A stretch of DNA of 64,000 nt. Source: Macquaria australasica. Its lineage: Eukaryota > Chordata > Actinopteri > Centrarchiformes > Percichthyidae. The notes below the pieces were generated by a model. That model did no database searches. It was not told the DNA's origin and was given only the letters and a program-made list of their open reading frames with translations. The stretch is taken from contig SEMN01000453.1 of assembly GCA_005408345.1 (NCBI GenBank), positions 1-64,000 on the forward strand, read 5' to 3'. The translations under genes were made by a program, and so were the position numbers. Of this stretch, positions 36,063 to 49,100 are shown one piece after another; positions within the stretch are counted from its first letter, which is position 1, and each line of letters starts with the position of its first letter.

Positions 36063-39000
36063 ATGGAGCCCAGCATGGAGAACTGCCTGGCCCAGGTCCT
36101 GCAGAAGGACATGGGCCGACGGCTGCAGGTGGGGCAAGAGATCATCGATTACATTTTGGATAAGGAAAAGTCCCACGACCTGGAGCAGGATCAGACGGCG
36201 CTGGACAAGATGGTCGACGGCATTGCCAGCTCCTGGGTCAACTCCAGCAACTTCAAGGTAAACTCTGCTGACGAGTCGGTGAACAATAGGGATTATGGGA
36301 GATCAAGCTGTGGGCAGATTTCCACACACCTGCAGCAGCGCTGGTTTAAGCCTTCACTATAACCAAATAGCTTTATGAGTCCCCATTTGCATTCTGTTTT
36401 AGACAGAAGTACATTACTGCACTCAGCCAACTCTGTGTGTGCTTTTTATCCTCAATTAACAACTCATTTTCTATCCACTGAAATGATCGGTCAATTGTGG
36501 ACTGACTCTCCTCATCAATGTAAGAGGTAGTGTTTTATTTAACAGCGTGCTTGAAGTGTTGTTTTCCCTTCAGTTTATTCGGAAATGTTCACCTGTCAGT
36601 TATGCTCATGTTTGAGATGCTTTATGGTTAAAATGTCTGATTTAAAAGGCTATCAATCACTTAGATATTGTTTGATTTCAAATGTACAAACAGGGCTGAG
36701 CATTGACAGTTTTCCTTACACTTACAGTAGATACTACTGGGCTTTGAGTCAACTATAGCAACTGGAAAAGAAAGCTATGCTGCTGTGTAAGCTTGTTGCA
36801 GAATAGTCAGTTTCTTTCATGTGTTTGGACTACACTTCCATATCATTGTACAGCCATATAATGGCCTTTCTTCTGGTTTGTTTAAGGAGGAATTTCCAGT
36901 TTTTCTGACTGTTTGCTGTGCAGTAAAGCCAAATGTTCTCAGGCAGGCAAAGACATACAACATTATTGTTTCCCTCCACCATAGAGCAGACTCATATTCA
37001 TCTCCTCTGAATTGATTGTGCTTTATTTTGGAGTTCAATCTAAGGCACCATTTTATCTGACCCTGAATCATGATGATTACAACATCAGCAGTTCTTTCAG
37101 TGCCCAACCACAGGTTGCTTTCTCTGCCATGACTGTAAGAACGCATTGTTTACTAAAGCTCTGATTTCATGTCGGGATATGCTGCTTTTGCTCTATGTTG
37201 GCCTCAAAATGTTAAGAGATATCTGCCTGAACAAAGCCAAGCCTGCCCCCAATGCCCCACATACTGTAGCTCAGCTGTGCCGGGATGGTAGTTTTTGTGT
37301 GCTGCAAATTACTGTGTGTGTTGCTGCACTGCTGTGCTTTTGCTCTCAGAAAGTCTGGCACTTGCCTGAGAGAAACGGTGATTAGAGGCCAGGGACAGTT
37401 TGAAATGTGAGTTTAGGACACGGAAGCAAGCGAGGCTTAATTGGATCTGGCCTGGTTACAGCTCAAGGTAGTGGAAGGCCCGAGCTGGCAGATATGGGGC
37501 TTCACAAAGAAAGAGTCAATACTTTTTGGGTCTATATTGTATGATTATTTATTCAAAAATGCATCAGATCATTTTCCTGTTGTAAGCACTGCCTAAAACA
37601 GTATTCTCTTTGTGTTTCTTGTGTGTTTTCTGGGTGCTATAAGCTTGTGTCAAAAGCAGAGGATGACATCTCTTCTTTTTAAGGTCTGATGATAGGGCTG
37701 GTAGAAAAAGCACAGCTCTACTTTTTCAGTGGCACTACTCTTGTTGTTAGTTAGCCCAACAGAGGCAGTATCCTCAGCAGCACAGGCGTAGCTGATCACT
37801 TGGCAACTAATGTGGAAACTATTTAGTTTGAGAGAAAGACAGAGAGGGGGGGGGGTGATGGATTCATTCGCCATAAATGGAGCTTTGGATGGATGCCTCT
37901 AATACCAAGCAACTGTTTAAAGAACAGTCTTTTACACTCTCCTAACTTAAACTTCAGTGTGCCATTCAGTGTGTTTGCTTTGCTGCACGTCTCTTTTGTG
38001 TTTAGATAACAAACACTGGATTGTTGTACTGTCATACTGGTTAGCTGACAAGTCGAGTGTAGGTGACAAACTCTTTCTGCAGAGGAACAGAATCCCTCAG
38101 TGTACTCTATATTCCTGACTGGAAGGGGTGCAGTTTAGATTGGGTCCACAACATGAGACAGATCAAAAAGTATTTTATTTTTCTTTATACCAGTGTTGTT
38201 GTAGAAACTATTTCATTTTGTTCAGTGTCTCAGTTGTTATTCAAACATAACAAATGGCCCCACCAAGGTTACTGCTTATCCATTTTTACAGTCTCAAGCA
38301 TGAGTGAATAGGGTGGACACTATGCATTTGCACTTTGTTATAGTAATGTTTTAGGACGTTTCAGGCTGTAACCTTTGTGAAGTTCAGCTTGCTTCGAATG
38401 GTTACTTAAGCAGTACAGTATGTTTGCATATGTTAACTGACTTAAAGAACCTTTGTTTGGTTAGTCTCAGATGTGCCCTCTGTCACAGTACCTGTTCCAG
38501 CCGGGCTGTTCTAATGTAATCTAATACACAAAATGATAATATGGCAGACTTGGTAACCCACAGTGACCTGCTGCCAAGCAAATTCTCCGCACACAGTAGG
38601 CTCCCATGCATCTCAGGAAGTTAAAAACAGAAAACTCAACTTGTCAAAGATTGGTAACATGTTTGAAAATGTTAATACATACTAGGACTACAACTAACTA
38701 TTATTTTCCTTACCGATTAATCTGCCGATTATTTTCACGATTAATCGATTAACTGTTTAGTCTATAAAATGTAAAAAAATTGTGAAAAATGCTCATCACA
38801 ATTTACCAGAGCCCAAAGTGACGTCTTCAAATTGCTTCTTTTGTCTGACCAACAGTCCAAAACCCAAAGACTTCATTTACTGTCAGAAATGACAAAGAAA
38901 AGCAGCAAATCCTCACATTTAAGAAGCTGGAACCAGCAAATATCAATTATCAAAATAGTTGATGATTAATTTGGTCGCCTAATCGATTAATCGACCAATC

Positions 39001-42000
39001 GTTGCAGCTCTAATACATGCCACAGTAGATTTGTTCACCCTAAAATCAGATCTTACAGGTATTTCTAAATCTAGGTTAATATCTCACAAAAATGACAGTA
39101 TTGAAGTCCTACAAAACTCTTCTGGAATTGTAAGAATCGTCCAGCCTAAATATATAACGTGCTACCACTTCACCATCTCTTCCCTAAAGCCCCCCAATAC
39201 ATACAAATGACTTTGATGAGACACTGAAATTGAGCACACTTGTATTTATGTGTGACGTGATCAGCAATGTCTTGGAAATGCCCTCTTAAGAAACAGGAAA
39301 GCATGAGCACCGATTGCTGTTACCATGCTATTCTGATCGTTTCTAAATAGAGCCATTTAATGATTCATGCACATGCAATTTCAAATGAAGAGATGTGTGC
39401 GGTAGATGGACACCTCTTGATGCAGTTGTCATTTTCCAGAGTGATCCGCTTCCGTGTGTCTCATCCATCTCAGGGTGTGTCAAATCAGCAGCCACATCCC
39501 AGCTGCGGTTTCAGCTGCTCAATCAACTCAAAACAAGTCCGCACACACCTAATGACTGGCTAAATGCAGAGGTGTGGTGCTGTCAGGGAAGCAAGAGTGA
39601 GGGGGGCATGTTTGTCAGAAGCACACTAAATTCACTATGACAATTTTGTAGGTAATCAGCAGTCTGTAGACGAGGTGGTAGATGTCAGAGTGTGTTTCTG
39701 GGCGTATCTGCTCATGCTGCATGCACAACCCTACTTGACATGTGAAGTGATCCATGTCTGCTCCGTAATTGGTGGTTCATCCAGTACTGTTCCATGCAGA
39801 GACCACGCCCACCTCAAGATTCTGACTTTTGCCGTATCCCATGAGCAATTATGTGATCACACTTCTGAGTCACACATCTTTTATTATTAATTTGTTACAT
39901 TTCATCACATTTTATGCAGCTGGCTGACCCTAATACAGAAAGCACAACACTAAAATAAGCTTCAATCAGATGGTAGCTTTGGCAATATAATCTTATGACT
40001 CTAGAACAGTGACCATGCAAATAATTGTCCAAAAAATAAAGCAAAATAAAGTAAAAATACTTTTAGTTTACCACCCAACAATGGCAGACTGACAAAAACA
40101 ATAGCACTTGTACTTGAATTAAAGCTTCCTCTTACTCTCATTCAAGTTCATGCTTGGGTTTAAAGAGAACATGATTGGGGCGTCTTAATGAATGAGTCTT
40201 AATTGCATCGATTGTTTGACAAGTTTAGTGCCACGTTCAACTCACAATGCTGCAGGAACACCGCTTTAAACAAACAGGAAACAAGGGTGTGATTTGTACT
40301 TCACTCCCTCTCTCGTCCCTCGTTTTTTACTCCTTTCCTGCTTCCAGGAGACCAGTTAGGCTCTTGTCAGTAACCATCTATCACGTCACCTCTCCCTCTC
40401 CCTTCCGTCATTTTCGTCTCTACCTCCTCTCCCTGTGCAGAGCTGAGCCTGGGAGCTGAGCTGGTTTACTGACTAAATCAATGAAGGCTGGCAGGGCCAG
40501 TTTCCGGGTCGACGAGCCTTGAAGTGATTGCTCAGACAACCTGGTGCCACCTGTAATGTTGTTGTGCAGCCATATCTGGGCCGAGTAGCCCGAGCAGACC
40601 ACAGGCGAGTCATTTACAGGATCATCCCCAATGTGGTTTTTGTCTTACAGAACACCAATATGATACTGACAGATATTCTGTTACACAAGAGGTTTTATGT
40701 GGTGTCTTTCAAGTTTGATCAAGTGCTCAAAACAAGCTGAAAAATTTACTTAAGACTTGCATTTTTACCTCTGGTCCTGACCACCAACTAGTTATCTATA
40801 TTCATTCTGCCTGATAACTCTAAGACTACATCCATCCACACCATAGACTGTATATAAAGATGGACGACGCGTCTCCACTTCCTCTGACTGTACATAAATG
40901 AAGCCAAAAAATCGTTGATACGCTAGCTGCCATCTTGCGCTGGTGACGTCATTTGGAGCCAGAGTCTGCACAGTAACGTGGGTGTCTGTGTCATAGTTTT
41001 GAAACATCTCCTTTTCAGCCGTCCTCACTAAAACGCAATCCAGAGTTTTCAAACTTAAACAGGATCAGCAGTCGTTTTTAAAAGTCTCATTTTTAGGGGT
41101 TCTAAAACACTGGAGTAGTGGGGGCACTAGGAGTTAACATTTCAAAAGTTATGCGTGTGGATGTAGTCTAAGTAGCTGCCTCTCCTGCACTGCGCCGGGC
41201 TTCTCCTAGGGTTTCACTCAGCACAGCTCTAAGTGTTTGTGAAATGTGTCCAAGCTTGTGTTTCTCAGATTCAGGGTAGAGCACTGGTGCTGTCTTTGGG
41301 GAGCCATTGAGTGGCCGGCCCCTCGGCTTATTTCCTGGTATAGAAAGGCTTTTTTCTCTACTGCTCCTTGCTGTTGACTGTTTGTTTTTTTATAGGATAG
41401 TAATGCCATTTCTTCTCACTTCCTTTTAACAAAAATAGCTGTTATCTGTTCTCTGAGACCAAAATGTTTGATACACAGTGTTTGCCATGTGTATCACAAC
41501 AGTGACCTCACCCATAATATAAGAAGTGTGGTATTGTAGGCTGAGTGGCCCTAACATAGGACTAAAGCTTTGTCTTTCCTCAACATAAACACATCTCTGT
41601 TGTCAAACTGTAGGGATGAGTTTCATGTGATGTACTTACTTGAGGCTTTTGTTAGTGAATCGCGGTATGTTGCTTTCTTGGGACAGAATGGCATAAAAAT
41701 GAGAATGGACAGGAAAGTCATAGCATGTTGTTTGTGTCAGGCTGTAGTCTGTGGCTGTAAGCAGGACTGACTAGCTGACATCATCAAAGACTGGACAGAT
41801 GGACACTCGTAAAAGGCTGTTTCGGTTTCCCTGCAGGGGAGTATGTCGTCTCAACAGGATATTGTACAGCCAATAATGTGGCCTATTAAGGCAAGAGACC
41901 CATTTCCCTCTGGTGCTTACCTTGGTTAGCTTTAGTCTCAGTATTCAACACTGCTAAATGTGAGTCTGCTACCTGAGACAAGCAGAAGTAATGTGGCTAT

Positions 42001-45000
42001 AGTCCAATATTAATACCAGAATATTTAATATTTAAGGTTTATTGTAAAAGGTTCTCTTTAGCCCCACTTGTCCCCCCCCCCTCTCTCTTTCTCTCTCCCG
42101 TCTTCTGTTTTGTCATTTGTGTGCAAAAAATAGAGGCATAAATGTAAGGATGTCCCAATCAAGTTTTATTGGCCCTTTTGAGTCCTTTCATATTGGGTAT
42201 CTGCTGATCCGATACTTATACTTAAATGTTGATGAAATATGTATTTGACACATTGAAATAACAGCTACTTAATCTACTTGATCCAAATACTGGAGGTCCT
42301 GCTTCAAAAATATTAAGTTTATACGTTTGAATCATTGATGTAATATGAAAGAAAGTTTACCTTAGAGAATGAGAGAATTAGAGAAATGATGTGACGAAAT
42401 CAGCTGGAGAGCAGACTCACTCTGTTGGAGTTGTTGGAACTAAGGAAACACTAATGAGTGGAGCTTCCCTCACAAACTACAGTATCTTTGACAAGGACAG
42501 ACACTGGCTGGCAGAGAGCAGGCAAATTGAATTTTATCCTGTCATCAAATTACTCAGATTTAATGTTAAGATATGACCTGCTGCCGGTGACGTTTGTCAG
42601 TTTAACCGGTGAAAGTGACAATCAACACTGTGAGAAACTGCTACTGGAATGTACCAGAAAGTGACATGCATAAATAAAAAATATTAATAGTACTGTTATA
42701 ATAGAACTGGACCCTACTCAGATTTGATTAGACTGAATAAAACTTGGCCCAACTCAGGTCCTGGGTCGACCGAGTGAAGACATCTAGTCCAATACCAGAT
42801 TTGAAGAGGCCCTTTTGTCTGTGTTTGTCTTTCCCTCCATTACGGGCTTACTTGATCGATTCTCTTTCATTTACTGCATCAGGACGTTTGTGGACATGGG
42901 AAGAGAGTGTGCTGAAGTCACTTTGAATGACAGCAGCAAACCCATAGAGGAGCCTCTGTAACCTTTGTCCAAAGCTGGCACTAATACTTTGGATTAATCA
43001 ACCTTGGAAAGCCAGTGAGCGTACACACAAACAAACAAACACACACACTCTTATAGATACAAAAACACACCTCTCAGAGTTAGTGGAAATCTTTCACCCA
43101 TTATCTGTATTTGCAGATGTGCATTAAGTGTGCTTGTACACCAGGTAAACCTCAAGGTCCATTACACAGAGTGAAGTGGTCATTTCAGCTTGAAGGGGGG
43201 ACTTTGGAGCCTTGGCATAGCCCCACGTTAAATGTTAATCCTAGCCCATGTTAACTTTGTGAAATCTGGGGAGAGCAGAGATTTGTGCGGAGCTCAGAGG
43301 GAAAGCTGCAACACACAGCTCTGCTGCACTGATGAAGGAAAGCTTCAGCATGACGCAGAGCGCTGTGTTTTCTGCCCTTGTGTGTGTGTGTGTGTGTGTG
43401 AGTGAGAGAGAGAGAGAGAGAGAGAGAAGGGGGGTGGGGGTAGTTGCGTGAGGATTTATGGGTAAAGTGTAAAGTCAGGAGGTCTCTGTGTGTGTATGCA
43501 GTGTGTTATGAATGAAGCAGCCACACATGTTTAGTGTGTCGTGGGGGATTTGCTATTTTCTGCAATGGTGGTTGTGTACAGGTGTGTGACATACTGACAC
43601 AATATTATTAATAATGTTTGTAAAATGAAACTACTGTGATTTTTGGTGTCAGGGTTGGGTTCTGACAACTGGTTTCATTTTCGATCTGGTTCTAAGTTAG
43701 TTAATACCCGTTGGTAAATGTGTTGCATAACTAATCTGCTATCAAAGAGCAACGTGCAAAACATTCAGGTCGTCATTGATCTAAAATAGCAAATATGGAG
43801 TGTCTGTCAGAAGTTCAGTTCTTGAATGTCAATCTTTGAATATTAGTTCTTCAATATGAACGTATATTTGACTTTTGTTACTTAAAATGGTCAAAATCTG
43901 AACCCCAGAGATTCTTAAGGATTTGGGTTTGGCAGTGGTGGAGCAAGTATTCAGATCTTTTACTTAAGTAAAAGTACTAATACCACACTGTACAAATACT
44001 CTGTTACAAGTAAAAGCCCTGCATTGAAAATGTTACTTCAGTAAAAGTATGTAATTAGGAAAATGTCGTTAAAAGTGAAAGTACTCAATGCAGGAAAATG
44101 TCCCCTGTGGCTGTTATATCTGATATCATTAGGTTATTATTAATGTAAAAGCAGGATTTTACTGTTGGAGTTGGTTGAGGTGGAGCTCATTTTGAAATAT
44201 TTTGTATCAGACAGCAACTAATGGTTGTTTTCATTATGGATTAATCTGATGATTATTTTCTCCATTAATGGATTGATTGATTGGTTTGTAAAAATTCTGA
44301 AAATAGTGAGAAATGCCGTCACAAAGACCCAGAGCCTAATGTGACAATGCTTTAAAAATAAAATGAAATAATTAAAAGGAAAAGCAGCAGATTGTCACTT
44401 TTGTGAAGCTGGAATGTTTTTGCTTAAAGAATGACTTAAACGATAAATAGTTGGCAATTACATTTGTCAACCAGCTAATTGATTAATTATCTTATCTAAT
44501 CTAATCTTTCAGCTGTACTTGTACAAACTGTTGGGTAGTTTAATTTATTTCAAAACATATTTTATAAACTCTTCATACATTTTGTATGCAGATGTAAAGT
44601 AACTAATAATGAAATTGTAATTACTAGTTATTATTACTAGTAATTCTGATGACATAAATGTTGACTCTTCCAAGGAAAAGTTATACAATTTTCTCAGTTT
44701 ACTAGACTGTTCTAGCTGAGTCAAATGAATAATTACTACTGACTGTATGAACATTCTCTTTAGTGTGAATATCTGGTGAAAGCACCATCAGTCGTTTTCA
44801 AAATATTGTCACTATATTAATATTATGGTATTTGGTAAAACGTACTGTGTTATTTAATTCCGTCAGTATCTCTCAGCTCTGTGTGTTTAGCGTGTTGGGG
44901 AGCACATGGTTTGAGTCTGGGATTAATGGGTGGAATTAGTCCAGTGTGATGGGTCAGCACAACATCGTATCTCCACAAATGTAAGCGTTGGTAAATTCTG

Positions 45001-45079
45001 TTTAGCACAGAGTAACACTGTTGAATCAATATAATTTTTGAGTAAATATATACACACACACACACACACACACAGACAC

Positions 45080-45143
<64 letters not shown>

Positions 45144-46095
45144 TCCCCACTCGCCCCTGTGGGCGGTCTATTTCTCCTTCAAGCTCGGGTCCTCTACCAG
45201 AGGCCTGGGAGCTTGAGGGTCCTGCGCAGTATCTTAGCTGTTCCTAGAACTGCACTCTTCTGGACAGAGATCTCGGATGTTGTTCCTGGAATCTGCTGGA
45301 GCCGCTCTCCCAGTTTGGGGCTCACAGCCCCGAGTGTTCCGATTACCACGGGGACCACTGTTGCCTTCACTTTCCACATCTTTTCTAGCTCCTCTTTCAG
45401 CCCTTGGTATTTCTCGAGCTTTTCGTGTTCCTTCTTCCTGATGTTGCCGTCGCTTGGGATTGCTACGTCTATCACTACTGCCTTCTTCTGTTTGTCCACC
45501 ACTACTATGTCCGGTTGATTCACCATCACCAGTTTGTCAGTTTGTATCTGGAAGTCCCACAGGATCTTAGCTTGGTCATTCTCTACCACCTTCAGAGGTG
45601 TGTCCCATCTTGACCGTGGGACTTCCAGCCCATACTCGGCACAGATGTTCCTGTACACTATGCCAGCTACTTGGTTATGGTGTTCCATGTACGCCCTGCC
45701 TGCTTGCATCTTACACCCCGCTGTTATGTGCTGGATTGTCTCAGGGGCATCTTTGCACAGTCTGCACCTGGCGTCCTGCCTGGTGTGGTAGATCCCGGCC
45801 TCTATCGATCTTGTGCTCAGAGCCTGTTCCTGTGCTGCCATGATTAGTGCTTCTGTGCTGTCTTTCAGTCCAGCCTTTTCCAGCCACTGGTAGGATTTCT
45901 CGATATCAGCCACTTCTTCTATCTGCCGGTGGTACATACCTTGCAGGGGTTTGTCCTCCCATGATGGTTCCACCTGCTCTCCTTCCTCGTCTGGCTTCTG
46001 CTGCCTGAGGTACTCACTAAGCATCTCATCACTTGGGGCCATCTTCCTGATGTACTCATGGATCTTTGTTCTTTCATCCTGGATAGTGGATCTGA

Positions 46096-46139
<44 letters not shown>

Positions 46140-49100
46140 GTGTATATATATATGCCCCCGTGCTCCTGCTCTGCACCCGCTGTTGCTGTTGTTGCTCTTA
46201 TTATTAGTATTACTATTATAATATTGCTCTTAGTATTATTTCTGTTAATATTAACATCAATACCATTACCACAACTATTACTTTACATCTCTATGTGGAA
46301 CTGTATTGTGCTGCTGTATGTTCTCTTTCCTCCCGCCCCCCCACTTCAACCCAACCGGTCGAGGCAGATGACCGCCCACCCAGAGCCTGGTTCTGCTCGA
46401 GGTTTCTGCCTGTTAAAAGGGAGTTTTTCCTTGCCACTGTCGCATAGTGCTTGCTCATGGTGGGAACTGTTGGGTCTCTGTAAATATAAAGAGTCGGTCT
46501 AGACCTGCTCTATTTGAAAAAGTGCCCTGAGATAACTTTGTTATGATATGGCGCTATATAAATAAAACTGAATTGAATTGAATTGAATTGAATTAATCAA
46601 GCCATTGCCAAAGGTTAAGCATTCATATAGACTGTTAAGGTTTTGGGTCTAGAGCCTGTCCCAGCATGCTTTGGGTGAGATATATACAGTATGGTATATA
46701 TGAATTAATTATTTTTTTTAATTCATGTGTCTTACACCTAAAGGTGCCTAATCCTCATGTGTTTACAACACACTACTGACATTACCTACAGAAGCAAGCC
46801 AATACATGGTACTGTATACAGGTGGCAAACACATGATATCAGATCTAAACTAAACAAATGAAACATACAACACTCTGATATGTTGAGTGTATATAAAGAC
46901 AAACACAGGGACACTTACAGGCAATACAGGGAGTTTAGAATTGACCTAACCTGCATGTATCTGGATTGTGGGAGGAAACAGGAGCTTCTGAGGGAAGCAC
47001 ATGCAGTTTCAGGGATAACATGCAAACTCCAGGGAGGGAGGGAATACATTTCACTCAATCCTAAACTTTTCTACTGTTTTTTTATTTAAATTCTACATGG
47101 TATTTCGTGTAAAAACTAATTCTGGTGTGTGTGCTTTTAAAGTAATGATTTGAGTTAGCTCTGTGGTGTGTCTAGTGAGCCTCCCTGTCTGTGGTGGGTG
47201 GGTGTGTGTGTGTGTGCTGTGCAGGGCTGCAGAGCTGCAGAGGTGCAGAGTATAGCCGTACGTATGTGTGCGTATGTCCAACAACAGCAGAGCCAGCTTG
47301 GCAACAGGGTTCCGCCATGATGGAAATGATGCAGCAAAAGGGAGGAGCAGAGAGAAGGAGGAGGAGTGCAGCAGACAGAGTGTAGTGATGGACTCCCTGC
47401 TGATGCTTGGAGAGCCAGTGTTAAAGCACCCAGCACCTGGATCCATACCAACTGGCCCCTCTTTCTATTTTCTGTTCTGCATCACTCCTGCCTCTCCAGT
47501 CTTTATATTTTTCTCTTCACCTGTTCATATTATCTGCCTTTGTAGCTTTTTCCCGCACATGTACATCTCTCTGCTTTCTCTTCCTTCTTCTCACTCTACA
47601 GTTCTCCTTCACATCCCTCCCTGTTTCTAACCCTGTGAAACCTCCCACCTTTTTATCTCTCTCACTGAATGCAGCCTCTGTTTTCCTGGCCTATTTAGAG
47701 ATTGCACTGTGTAAAAGATGATCTCTTTGTGTGTCACCACCCTGCCCCAATCACTGCCAGTACAAATCCATCCGGTGGTGGGACCCTTTGCGGCACCGAC
47801 CCCATAGTCATAATCTGCTCTCTTATTTAATCTGCTCAACTCAAGGATTTTTTTCCCTTTTTTCTGAGTTAAGCTAGCAGTTCTGTGTTTGTGCTACAAT
47901 CCCCCATTTCGTCAGGTCCCTGTATGCCATTTGATGTAGTCTGATTTTATCTTCCAGCAATTTGTATGCAATTATGTATTTTTTAGATTTGTAAACAAAT
48001 CAGCACTTTTGTTGAAAAGTGGGTCATGCTTTCCCTGTTCGTGTCCCTAAACGCTGGCAATATAAATTGAATTTGAAATTCCACTCAGCAACAATTGCTT
48101 GGCAATTAATGAGCACAACTGTCTTGGAGAAAGGAGGTAGACCACTGAGCGTGTTTAACTTTGTGGTGGATGTATGACAGTTGTGCTTCAAGTGTGCTCC
48201 TTTGTATTGTACATAGGCAACATGTATAGATGGGAGACGTGGGTATATTAGAATCTTAACACTTATGTATACCCCTTTTCCACCAACATGGAGCGGGTTC
48301 GGGTTTGCACACCTTATTTTGAACCGTTTCGTTTCGGAACCCAAAAAATAGCAGGTTTTCCTTGACCTGAAGTGCAAACCGTGACGACATCAGTGGGCTT
48401 GTCATATTCTCCAGGCTGGAAAGAGAGGATGGAGAAGAACAATGGTCTGCAGTGGTAATAGTCTTCTGCGTCTTCTTATCATTAATAGTTGGTCCAAAAA
48501 CAAATATCTGTAATAACAAAATAAAAGCTCACAGGAAATCAATGCGATCCATCATCTTGCTCCTACTGTTTACTTCTGTTGTGCATTGTGCAACGCCCTC
48601 CGTTGATGACGCATCCTTGATTACAATGGTTCTGCTCAAAACTGGTGGAAACGTGAGCTGGTTCGCTAGTTAGCACCAAGGTTCCAAGAATCCTGAACGG
48701 AACCGGTTCAAGAACCAGAGCTAATTTGGTGGAAAGAGGGTGTTAGTGACTCAACCAAGGTCAGAAAATGTGTTTCCAGTGGCCTATTGAGTGCCTCATA
48801 CTTGCATCGTATTTGTGTAATTGGCCATTTTAATTTGAAGATCTTACCCAAGCAGCAATCTCTTCTTGATCTACAGAAAACAACAAACAGGACAATCACT
48901 TATGCAGTAAAATGAACATTTGTTTTAATTACTAAACTGTGTTAACATGAATGTGTGTGTTGATTATTTAGAAAAAAACATGCATGTATTGGTTTGTGTT
49001 CTTGCTACTGCCCTGTGCAAGTTGTGAACAAACATCAGAGGTGGACACTATACATGATGATGGATGGACAATGATGGATGATGCATCACTGTTGTGACCA

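Larger units (their letters stand above)
36258..45050. other. clasp1 intron 2, left part
   Basis: Mostly non-coding. It holds a MITE at 38689-39015, a repeat near 40840-41190 (catagactgtatataaagatgg and catcttgcgctggtgacgtcatttgg, a common fish repeat text), TG/AG microsatellites at 43380-43430, and a repeat block at 43930-44480. No exons were recognised, and the open frames lack protein similarity. Confidence 0.5.

Noticed and set aside
47093..47630. Several overlapping 100-120 codon frames on both strands
   Set aside because: They overlap each other in opposite directions across ct- and tg-rich sequence and show no conserved domain.
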